This document shows positions 30,945 to 38,749 of a stretch of 64,000 nucleotides of DNA, in pieces. Both the position numbers and the translations under genes were made by a program. Numbering within the stretch: position 1 is the first letter of the stretch; the number at the start of each line of letters is the position of its first letter. The DNA comes from Chlorobiota bacterium. GTDB taxonomy: Bacteria; Bacteroidota; Ignavibacteria; OLB7. The DNA is taken from positions 1-64,000 of the forward strand of contig JAEUSP010000069.1 of assembly GCA_016788565.1 (NCBI GenBank). Direction: 5' to 3'. Below the pieces are notes generated by a model that did no database searches, was not told the origin of the DNA, and worked only from the letters and a program-made list of their open reading frames with translations.

Positions 30945-33908
30945 ATGAAGAACTTTTCTCGTAGGTCACGACTGCTGCTGTGGTTCGTTGCGGCAATCTC
31001 CATCGTGCAGGTTCCAGGCCTGCAAGCAAAAGGGGGGAACACCGCCCCGGCAAAGAAGCCTGCGCCCGACTACAAATTCACCAGCGTTCCCGGCGACCCG
31101 CTGAAGACGCGCATCTACACGCTGGGCAATGGGCTGACGGTGATGCTTTCGGTAAACCGCGACCAGCCGCGAATCTACACCTACATTGCCACACGCGCCG
31201 GAAGCAAAAATGACCCGGCCACCAACACCGGATTGGCGCACTACCTTGAGCATCTGCTGTTCAAGGGAACCGACCGCTACGGCACGCAAGACTACGCAAA
31301 AGAACAACCGTTGCTTGAGCAGATTGACGCGCTGTACGAACGCTACAACAAAACCACCGACCCCGCCGCCCGGGGCGCGATCTACCACGCGATTGATTCG
31401 GTAAGTGGGGTGGCCGCCAAGTACGCAATCCCGAACGAGTACGACCGGATGATCGGTGCGATTGGTGGCTCGGGGTCCAACGCGTTCACGTCGTTCGAGG
31501 TGACGGCCTACGAGAACGAAATCCCCAGCAACCAACTTGCCAACTGGCTAACGATTGAGGGGGAACGATTCCGCAATCCAATCCTGCGGCTGTTCCATAC
31601 CGAGCTTGAAGCGGTGTATGAGGAGAAGAACATTTCGCTGGATGACGACAACAACCGTGCGGGGGAAGAATTTCTGGCCGCCTTATTTCCCAAGCATCAG
31701 TACGGAACGCAAACCACCATCGGGACTACTCAGCATTTGAAAAATCCTTCGCTGAAAGCAATCCGCGACTACTACAAAAGCTGGTACGTGCCGAACAACA
31801 TGGTGGTGATCCTTGCCGGCGATTTCGACCCCGATGAAGCAATCCGAACAATTGATAAAAACTTCAGTTGGATGCAGCCAAAGCCCACCCCAACATTCAC
31901 CGTGGCGCAGGAATCCCCCATTACTTCGCCAGTGATCCGCACGGTGATGGGGAAAGATGCCGAAAACCTCACCCTCGGTTTCCGCTTCCCCGGCGCGCTT
32001 ACCAACGATGCCATGCTGATGGAAATGGTAGATCTGCTGCTGGCCTACAAAGGCGCAGGGATGATTGACCTGAACCTGAAAAAAGCGCAGAAAGTGTTGG
32101 ATGCTGGCAGCGGAGTTTATACACTGAAAGACTACTGCGTTCACCAGCTAACCGGCTCCCCCAAAGCAGGGCAAAGCCTTGAGGAAGTTCGCGACTTGCT
32201 GTTGCAGCAGATTGAGGCGGTGAAAGCGGGGAGCTTCACTCAGGAAGATTTAACCGCCATCCTGCGGAATGTTGAAGCCGACCAGATGCGCCAACGCGAA
32301 AGCAATCCCGGGCGTGCTGGCTGGATGTTGGATGCCTTCATCTTGGGGGAAAAGTGGGAGGATAGAGTTGCCAAAACCGAACGGATGAAGAAGGTGACAC
32401 GCCAGCAGCTTATTGACTTTGCACGCAAGAATTACAGCAACAACTACGTGATTGTCTATAAACGGCAAGGGGAGAACAACCAAGTGGAGAAAGTGGAGAA
32501 GCCGGCAATCACCCCGGTGGATCTGAACCGCGAAGCTGTTAGCCCATTTGCCGAGAAAGTGATGTCGGCACAGCCGTCCGCAATCAAGCCGGTGTTTGTG
32601 GATTACCAGCATGACATTGCCCGCACCAAGCTGGCCAACGGGGCCGAGATGCTATCGGTGGCCAACACCGAGAACAACTTGTTCACCCTTACATGGATGT
32701 TCGAGCTTGGCCGCCGCAACAGCCGCACCTTCCCCACCGCCGCCAGCTACATGAAGCTGATTGGTGCCGACACAATGAGCGCGGCAACCCTTGCCCGCAA
32801 GTTCTTCGCGCTTGGTTGCAGCTTCAACATCGGCGTTGGCGACGACCGCATCAGCATCAGCGTCAGCGGCTTGCAGGAGAATATGAACCCGGCATTGGAC
32901 TTGCTCCGCACGCTGATTGAAAAAGCACAACCGAACCAAACCGCGCTGGATAACATGGTGAAGCGCGAGTTAAAAAGCCGCGCCGATGCCAAGTTAGACA
33001 AAGGGACTATCCTGTGGGGCGGGTTGTACAGCCATGCCATGTACAACGGCAAAAACCCGTTCAACGACCGCCTTTCCGAAACCGAGTTGCGGGGGCTGAA
33101 GGCCGAAGACCTTGTGCGGCAAATCCAATCGCTTCCTGGGTATCGGTACACGTTGCTCTACTACGGCCCGGCAAAAAATGAGGAAGTAGCAAAAAGCGTG
33201 GCGCAGCACATGGTGATGAGCAAAACCTTGAAAGACCCGCCGAAGCCGTTCGAGTACGACCGCCGCGAGATGAAGGAGAATATCGTCTATGTTGCCAACT
33301 ATCCCGACATGGTGCAGGCCGAACTGATTTGGGTGCGGAAAGCGGGGGCGTTCGATAAAACCATTGTGCCAACTGCCGAGATGTTCAACCAGTATTTCGG
33401 TGGCGATATGTCGTCGGTGGTGTTCCAGACAATTCGTGAGTCGAAGGCGTTGGCGTACAGCACCAGCGCAGGGTTCCAGACCCCAGACCGGAAGGAAGAC
33501 CCGAACTACATCACCGCTTACGTTGGCACCCAAGTTGATAAAATGCCGGAAGCAATTGTTGGAATGAATGAGTTACTGACGACGCTTCCGGCATCCGACG
33601 GTGCGTTCCAAGTTGCGCGGGAATCTATGCGAAGCAAACTGGAAACGCAGCGGGTGACAAAAATGGGAATCCTGTACAGCTACCTTGATGCGCAGCGAAT
33701 GGGCTACACCACCGACAGCCGCCGCGACCTGTATCAGGCGCTGGACAACATCAGCTTTTCCAAAATTGAAGCCTTCCACCGCAAGCAGTTCAGCGGCCAG
33801 CCCTATGCCTACTGCGTGCTTGGCGACACCAGCAAAATGGATATGGAAGCCTTGCGGAAATTAGGCCGTGTGGAGTTGGTTCCGATGGAGGAATTGTTCG
33901 GCTACTAA
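30945..33908 (+). CDS. M16 family metallopeptidase (insulinase/pitrilysin-like), exported
   Basis: This 987-residue protein has a signal peptide (to about LQAK) and two M16 halves. The N-terminal half carries the inverted zinc motif H99-Y-L-E102-H103 (in GLAHYLEHLLFKG), with the third ligand Glu likely in the ELEAVYEEKN segment. It also has the NNMVVILAGDFDP motif. The second half (from about residue 545) is zinc-free, starting IARTKLANGAEMLSVANTENN and containing the RGLKAEDLVRQIQSLPGYRY and YFGGDMSSVVFQTIRESKALAYS segments. It probably degrades peptides in the periplasm. A MITE-like element has landed between its stop codon and its terminator. Confidence 0.9.
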   Translation: MKNFSRRSRLLLWFVAAISIVQVPGLQAKGGNTAPAKKPAPDYKFTSVPGDPLKTRIYTLGNGLTVMLSVNRDQPRIYTYIATRAGSKNDPATNTGLAHYLEHLLFKGTDRYGTQDYAKEQPLLEQIDALYERYNKTTDPAARGAIYHAIDSVSGVAAKYAIPNEYDRMIGAIGGSGSNAFTSFEVTAYENEIPSNQLANWLTIEGERFRNPILRLFHTELEAVYEEKNISLDDDNNRAGEEFLAALFPKHQYGTQTTIGTTQHLKNPSLKAIRDYYKSWYVPNNMVVILAGDFDPDEAIRTIDKNFSWMQPKPTPTFTVAQESPITSPVIRTVMGKDAENLTLGFRFPGALTNDAMLMEMVDLLLAYKGAGMIDLNLKKAQKVLDAGSGVYTLKDYCVHQLTGSPKAGQSLEEVRDLLLQQIEAVKAGSFTQEDLTAILRNVEADQMRQRESNPGRAGWMLDAFILGEKWEDRVAKTERMKKVTRQQLIDFARKNYSNNYVIVYKRQGENNQVEKVEKPAITPVDLNREAVSPFAEKVMSAQPSAIKPVFVDYQHDIARTKLANGAEMLSVANTENNLFTLTWMFELGRRNSRTFPTAASYMKLIGADTMSAATLARKFFALGCSFNIGVGDDRISISVSGLQENMNPALDLLRTLIEKAQPNQTALDNMVKRELKSRADAKLDKGTILWGGLYSHAMYNGKNPFNDRLSETELRGLKAEDLVRQIQSLPGYRYTLLYYGPAKNEEVAKSVAQHMVMSKTLKDPPKPFEYDRREMKENIVYVANYPDMVQAELIWVRKAGAFDKTIVPTAEMFNQYFGGDMSSVVFQTIRESKALAYSTSAGFQTPDRKEDPNYITAYVGTQVDKMPEAIVGMNELLTTLPASDGAFQVARESMRSKLETQRVTKMGILYSYLDAQRMGYTTDSRRDLYQALDNISFSKIEAFHRKQFSGQPYAYCVLGDTSKMDMEALRKLGRVELVPMEELFGY

Positions 33909-33912
33909 CCCT

Positions 33913-34028
33913 TATACTCCGAACAAAGTGGTTTGCGAAAAATCTAGTCGTTGTCATTCCCGCGAAAGCGGGAATCCATAGCGCACCTAGCTGAGTAGCG
34001 TTTCGCAAACCAATTTGCACCGAGTATA
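33913..34028. mobile_element. MITE-like element, copy 4 (opposite orientation)
   Basis: A 116-bp copy starting 5 bp after the M16 stop codon. The ends are TATACTC and GAGTATA, the inner repeats GGTTTGCGAAA/TTTCGCAAACCA, and the centre ATTCCCGCGAAAGCGGGAAT. The terminator hairpin follows 17 bp later, so the element separates the gene from its terminator. Confidence 0.9.
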
Positions 34029-34045
34029 ATTGATGAAGCACTACG

Positions 34046-34079
34046 CAGCGGCACACAGCCAACAAGTTGTGTGCCGCTG
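34046..34079 (+). terminator. Terminator-like hairpin after the M16 gene
   Basis: CAGCGGCACACA (34046-34057) pairs perfectly with TGTGTGCCGCTG (34068-34079) around a 10-nt loop. Confidence 0.7.
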
Positions 34080-34174
34080 TGCGTTTGCGCGAAGCCGCCC
34101 AGCCGCCCTCGCTGACTCCCCTCACCCCCCGCCCTCTCCCAAACTAATGGAGTTACTGGTTGCCTCACCGCCGA

Positions 34175-34262
34175 AGTGAAGAGTGAAGAGTGAAGAGTGA
34201 AATGAAGCCAAAGCCGGCAACTCACCACTGACTACTGACTACTGACTACTGACCAATGACCA
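34175..34262. repeat. Two heptamer arrays (AGTGAAG x4 and CTGACTA/CTGACCA x5)
   Basis: AGTGAAG units run 34175-34202. CTGACTA (three units), CTGACCA and ATGACCA run 34228-34262. The last unit contains an in-frame ATG (34256) for the DUF4153 gene. A CCCCTCACCCCCCGCCC motif precedes them at ~34118-34134. Confidence 0.85.
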
Positions 34263-34354
34263 CTGCCACCCAAATCCCGCAGTTGCCACCTTATCTTTGC
34301 AAGGCTTGTGCAGAGAAATCACAAGCCAACTCAACTCCATCAACTTTTGGCATC

Positions 34355-36175
34355 ATGGCGCTTCCCTCAATCGAGCATGTACTGAATTCCGCTACGGTAA
34401 CGTTGCGGCGGTTTCCGTTGGTGTTGCTTTCATCGGCCAGCGCGGCCGCTGCGGTGATGTCCGACACCGACGACCATCGCATCATCGCGGTGCTGGGGCT
34501 GGGGATTTCCCTGCTGTTCGCCATTGCCACCACTGCCCAGCGGCGCGGCTGGAAACCGGCAACAACAACCGGGGCGAACGTTCTGGGCGTGGGGTTCCTG
34601 CTACTCTATTTTTTCTCGCTTCCAACCGGCGATCTTCAGCTACCTGATGCTATCCGGTTAGCCTTGCTTTTTTTGGTGACGCACTTGCTGTGCGCCTTCG
34701 GCCCGTTTGTTGGGAAGGGGTTTGGGAACGGATTCTGGAAGTACAACCAAACGCTGTTTCTGCGCGCACTTACTGCCGCGCTGTTCAGCGTAACGCTGTA
34801 CGCAGGGCTTGGGCTTGCGGTGCTGGCTGCCGATAAATTGTTGGAGTTCGAGCCGTATAAAGACATCTACCGGGATTTGTTCTGCCTGCTTGCTGGGGTG
34901 TTCAACACGTGGTTTTTTCTTGCCGGCGTTCCCAACCCCGTTGATGCCTTGCCCGATTCCAGCGACTACCCCAAAGGGCTGAAAATTTTCAGCCAGTATG
35001 TGTTGATTCCGTTGGTTGGTATTTACGCGGCTATTCTGTACATCTACTCCGCAAAAATTCTTGTCAGCTGGTCGTGGCCCATCGGGTGGACTTCCATGCC
35101 GGTGTTCATTTTTTCGGTTGCGGGGATTTTAGCATTCCTCCTACTCTATCCAATTCGCCAGCGCGACGAAGAACGCTGGATAGCCACCTACTCACGCTGG
35201 TTTTTCTATCTGTTGTTGCCGCTCACTTCGCTTCCGGTGCTGGCAATGTGGCAGCGCATTGGCGATTATGGCATCACCGAGCAACGCTACTTGGGGTTGG
35301 CGTTGGCATTTTGGCTTGCGGGCTTGGCGGTGTTGATGATCCTAACGCGGCAACGTGGCATTCGTGTGATCCCCGTCAGCCTGTGCGTGATTGCTGCTGC
35401 GGCAGCGTTCGGCCCCTGGAGCGCGACCAGCGTCAGCATTGCCAGCCAGACAGCCCGGTTGGAACAAATTCTGATTCAGGACAGCCTGTTGACGGATGGG
35501 AAAATATCCCCCACAGCCCCCGCGCCCGACCCAAACCACACCTCAGATATTCAAGGATTGATCTCCTTTTTGCGGGAGCGTGAGGGACTGGATGAAGTGC
35601 GAGCATGGTTTGGCCCCAACGCAGGAACGATGACCGCCGAACAGATACGGGCACAGTTAGGAGTGGCGTATGGATACGAGTCGGATAGCCAATCCACCCG
35701 CCCTATCTGGAAAACGCTCCAGCTTGAACACACTGGCAATGAAAGGCACCCGATTGATGTTGAAGGTTTCAGCATCTACCTCCGTTTGCAAAGCCATAAA
35801 TCCACCGAGCAGCAAACGCGATTCGGCCTGATTCGATTTGACCAGGAGCGGGGGATGATATCGCTGGCAACGGTAGCGGGTGAGGTGGTGGAGTTGAGCC
35901 TTGCCGAGCGGGCATTGCAGATTGCCGATACCGTCAGAACAGGAGCATTGCCAACAACCGATTTCCAATCTGACCGGGAAAGAATAACAGTGCGATTAGA
36001 AGATATCCTGGTGGAATTACCAAGCCAGCAAGCGGGAACACCATTGTGGGTGATGGAGGGAGCGGCTGGCGGGCGAGCCATCCGCTGCATCGTGCGCACG
36101 CTAAACGCCTCCATCGCCCCCGAAGGCCGCCAAGCACGGATCCGTGATCTGGATGTGGATGTGTTGGTGAGGTGA
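34355..36175 (+). CDS. DUF4153 domain-containing membrane protein
   Basis: This 606-residue integral membrane protein has about ten hydrophobic helices in the first ~370 residues (e.g. VLLSSASAAAAV, LLLYFFSLP, LALLFLVTHLLCAF, VLIPLVGIYAAILYIYSA, AFLLLYPIRQRDEERW), the DUF4153 pattern. A soluble C-terminal region of ~230 residues follows (LISFLREREGLDEVRAWFGP onward). The function of DUF4153 is unknown. The start is uncertain. ATG 34355 begins just before the first helix; an in-frame ATG at 34256 lies inside a heptamer repeat and would add 33 residues with two cysteines. It converges on the TOPRIM gene with 7 bp between. Confidence 0.8.
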   Translation: MALPSIEHVLNSATVTLRRFPLVLLSSASAAAAVMSDTDDHRIIAVLGLGISLLFAIATTAQRRGWKPATTTGANVLGVGFLLLYFFSLPTGDLQLPDAIRLALLFLVTHLLCAFGPFVGKGFGNGFWKYNQTLFLRALTAALFSVTLYAGLGLAVLAADKLLEFEPYKDIYRDLFCLLAGVFNTWFFLAGVPNPVDALPDSSDYPKGLKIFSQYVLIPLVGIYAAILYIYSAKILVSWSWPIGWTSMPVFIFSVAGILAFLLLYPIRQRDEERWIATYSRWFFYLLLPLTSLPVLAMWQRIGDYGITEQRYLGLALAFWLAGLAVLMILTRQRGIRVIPVSLCVIAAAAAFGPWSATSVSIASQTARLEQILIQDSLLTDGKISPTAPAPDPNHTSDIQGLISFLREREGLDEVRAWFGPNAGTMTAEQIRAQLGVAYGYESDSQSTRPIWKTLQLEHTGNERHPIDVEGFSIYLRLQSHKSTEQQTRFGLIRFDQERGMISLATVAGEVVELSLAERALQIADTVRTGALPTTDFQSDRERITVRLEDILVELPSQQAGTPLWVMEGAAGGRAIRCIVRTLNASIAPEGRQARIRDLDVDVLVR

Positions 36176-36182
36176 GGAAAAA

Positions 36183-36806
36183 CTAGAGAAGTGGGAGCAG
36201 AAACAAGCGTTGTATCCAGCTAATCAATTCCTGAGCTGGTTGGGCATTGGCATCAAAGGAATTTGCTTTCACAGCTACACTAAATAGCTGTCCTGGTTGC
36301 TCTTGCCAAGCTAAATAGGTGTATGTGGTTGCTTTACTATTGTGTGTTGATGAGAAAAGGCGTTCTGGGAGTTCCTCCACACAACGTTGTGCATACGCCC
36401 ACAGCACATTTTCGCTTGGAATAAGCATCTGCAAAAAATCTTCCAACATTCCTGATTTTTTATTGTTGGGCATCAACCAAACGCCAATTCGGGGCTTGCC
36501 TGATTGTTCAATTATTGTCCCCAATGCATTAGGCTGAGATGGGATGCTTGTATATCCACACTTTTGAAGAATATCACATAATGCTTGCCAACGTCCGTTG
36601 AGACTTGCATCAGTATCCACAAGAATTCCAAGGCACTCAAGATCGCTGGCATCAATTTCTACATCTAATTCCCTGCGCAATTTTTCCCAGCCTTGTTTAT
36701 CCTTAATTCTGAAGGAGTTCTTAGGTACAGCATGATGCTCTAATAAAGCATACAGCAGATGCTCATCGTTTTTCCCTTCCACTAACAACACATTTTTTGT
36801 ACTCAT
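36183..36806 (-). CDS. DUF3226-type TOPRIM-domain protein (putative nuclease subunit)
   Basis: This 207-residue protein starts VLLVEGKNDEHLL (Glu10) and has LGILVDTDAS (Asp64 and Asp66): the Glu and DxD of a TOPRIM metal site. It then has VWLMPNNKKSGMLEDFLQMLIP, the DUF3226 hallmark. Its start overlaps the 3' end of the ATPase gene by 4 bp, so the two are translationally coupled and probably form a complex. TOPRIM domains paired with AAA_15/21-type ATPases occur in OLD nucleases and the PARIS defence system, where the TOPRIM subunit is the toxic nuclease. The role here is inference. Its base composition is more A+T-rich than its neighbours. Confidence 0.8.
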   Translation of the reverse strand: MSTKNVLLVEGKNDEHLLYALLEHHAVPKNSFRIKDKQGWEKLRRELDVEIDASDLECLGILVDTDASLNGRWQALCDILQKCGYTSIPSQPNALGTIIEQSGKPRIGVWLMPNNKKSGMLEDFLQMLIPSENVLWAYAQRCVEELPERLFSSTHNSKATTYTYLAWQEQPGQLFSVAVKANSFDANAQPAQELISWIQRLFLLPLL

Positions 36807-37753
36807 CGAATTTCAATTAATTCATTTGTGGCAATGGATAGGCGGCGTGCATCGAACAACGTAGAGGTTACTTCATCGCCATGTTTTTCCAGACGAACAA
36901 CAAGCCCATCATCAAATCCCTCCTTTGCAACAGCATTTTGAAACCCTTCAATGCAATCCCAGCTATGGGTAGTGGCAAACACTTGGATATTAAGTTGTTG
37001 CGCTATCCTAAAAATTAGTTGCCACATATCTGGCTGGACGCTGTAATGTATCCCGCTTTCAATTTCATCCACCAACAGGAAACCATTATCGGCATTTGCT
37101 AACGCAAGGGCAAACACAAACATTCGCATCATCCCCTCCCCTACGCTGCGCAGTGGTACAGGGATGTTGGTCCCGTTCATCCGAACAAACGGTACACGCC
37201 GACCTGCATAAGTCCCGCCACGTGCTTGGCTGGCAATCATATTTACATCAGCAATACTAGGCTCGATAATTCTTAAAGCCTCCAGTAAATAATCTTGGCG
37301 TTCGGTTAAGGCGATAGCATCCCAAGCCTGCTCAATTTCGTGAGGTGACAGCCCGCCCACAGGAATAATGATGTGGGCGCGGGGCGTACCATTCCGCGCA
37401 CCTGTGTCAATGCTAAACGTCATGGGGGATTCAACCGAACCAATACTTATTTCCAATGGATTGTTGGAAGAAAGCGTAGGCCGATTAAAGAATAGATGCC
37501 GTACTGAGTTGTTGTAATCCAATTCTTTTGGATCATAGTGGGCTTGGCGTTCTTCGTTCCGTTCTCGAAGAATGCCCGACTCAACGTATTTATTCCAATC
37601 GCTTGCATACAGCCACAACGCCTCTAACAGCGAAGTCTTACCAACGCTATTTTTTCCAACAATTAGGTTAACTCGCTGAAGATTTTCAATCCGGAGATGC
37701 TGGAATCCCCGGAAGCCTTTAATCTCTAACGACGGGAGTAATAACTGACTCAT
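36803..37753 (-). CDS. AAA_21/OLD-type ABC-like ATPase, partner of DUF3226
   Basis: This 316-residue ATPase is of the SMC/ABC-like OLD class. It has Walker A GKNSVGKT (33-40), the signature SVGEGMMRM (from 203), Walker B GFLLVDEIESGIH (ending at ~235) and the switch His in FATTHSWDCIEGF (~259-271). The start LEIKGFRGFQHLRIENLQRVNLIVG is typical of this class. At 316 residues it is shorter than OLD proteins and has no nuclease domain of its own; that function appears to be carried by the overlapping TOPRIM gene. I propose a two-gene OLD-like or PARIS-like defence module. It could also be a regulator of another TOPRIM function. Confidence 0.85.
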   Translation of the reverse strand: MSQLLLPSLEIKGFRGFQHLRIENLQRVNLIVGKNSVGKTSLLEALWLYASDWNKYVESGILRERNEERQAHYDPKELDYNNSVRHLFFNRPTLSSNNPLEISIGSVESPMTFSIDTGARNGTPRAHIIIPVGGLSPHEIEQAWDAIALTERQDYLLEALRIIEPSIADVNMIASQARGGTYAGRRVPFVRMNGTNIPVPLRSVGEGMMRMFVFALALANADNGFLLVDEIESGIHYSVQPDMWQLIFRIAQQLNIQVFATTHSWDCIEGFQNAVAKEGFDDGLVVRLEKHGDEVTSTLFDARRLSIATNELIEIR

Positions 37754-37857
37754 AAGTTGATTCTGTGTTGAGAAGAAGATACAACCAATGCCCCTCAGAA
37801 TTACCCATCAATCAAAATAGCTTGAACAACAGGTATCAACAACAACCACAAACAACC

Positions 37858-38295
37858 CTACAACACCCCAGATAAATGATCCAGCCCCCGTTCCAAGCGG
37901 TCGTGAAGGATGCGGGATTTTATGGCGGTTTCTATCAGCCGTGCGCGCTCGCGGTCGGCGCGGGCAATGGTGAGCGTCCGCTGAACATCGCCGCTTCCTG
38001 GGATTTCAGCAAAGGCGGCAAGGGTGCGGGCAGAAAGGATAAACCGTGCCGGGCGAATCAGCGATTCTTTCAGCTCAACACTGTCCAGCGACTCAATCGG
38101 CAACTGAACAACCTGCACCCCGGTGCTGCTTTCTTCCACCCCCCGCGAACTCATCACCGAATGATTCTGCCGAAACTCTATCACCACCCCCTCTACTTCC
38201 AAGCGTAAAATCCCCTTTACCTGAGTGCTGATGACCTCGTTACCGTTCATGGTGTCGAACGCAATCGTGAAGGGAAGAACTGTGAGGTCAATCAT
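37858..38295 (-). CDS. Hypothetical protein, 145 residues
   Basis: The protein is mostly beta-strand in character in its first 75 residues (MIDLTVLPFTIAFDTMNGNE, then GILRLEVEGVVIEFRQ). A basic helix at the C-terminus follows (LTIARADRERARLIETAIKSRIL). It has no signal peptide. I do not recognise a family. It lies upstream of the ATPase/TOPRIM pair on the same strand with a 104-bp gap, so it may or may not be part of the module. Confidence 0.55.
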   Translation of the reverse strand: MIDLTVLPFTIAFDTMNGNEVISTQVKGILRLEVEGVVIEFRQNHSVMSSRGVEESSTGVQVVQLPIESLDSVELKESLIRPARFILSARTLAAFAEIPGSGDVQRTLTIARADRERARLIETAIKSRILHDRLERGLDHLSGVL

Positions 38296-38749
38296 GGCTG
38301 TTGGTTGTTGCTGTTGGACTGCATCTGGACTGCATCGGCAAACTACGCTAAAGGGTTTGGAGTGAGCAAGAAGGAGTAACTTTCCTGCATAGGTTGAAAA
38401 CTGAAGTATCCGATCTCCATCAAGATCACTGTGCCAAGAAGAGGCTCGGTATTCGCAGAAGAAGACTCATCTGTGACCAAGTTGAAGGTGTAACAGGAAA
38501 TTGAGAATTACCAAGGGGCCAAGACGAGTAGAGTTTACAATCTACCATGCGCTGAGGTGCAATTCCCCCAATTTGCCCATTTATACTCGGCGCAAATTGG
38601 TTTGCGAAACTCTACTCAGCCAGGTGCGCTATGGATTCCCGCTTTCGCGGGAATGACAGTGATTGAGTTTTTCGCAAGCCACTCTGTTTGGAGTATAACG
38701 CGAAGACTTTCTATATTTCTGGAGGAATTCTCACAGTTGCTATCATTCC
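38296..38749. other. Divergent intergenic region holding a MITE copy
   Basis: This 454-bp gap between divergent genes holds MITE-like copy 5 close to the TonB receptor start. The remaining ~285 bp next to the 145-residue gene show no gene or repeat that I can see. Confidence 0.6.
38582..38698. mobile_element. MITE-like element, copy 5
   Basis: A 117-bp copy in the same orientation as copies 1 and 2, with ends TATACTC/GAGTATA, inner GGTTTGCGAAA/TTTCGCAAGCCA repeats and a central CCCGCTTTCGCGGG hairpin. It ends 51 bp upstream of the TonB receptor start. Confidence 0.9.

Noticed and set aside
30457-30948. Plus-strand open frame of 163 codons before the M16 gene
   Set aside because: It translates the heptamer repeats (QWSVVSRQL and so on) and overlaps the marR operator; no domain is visible.
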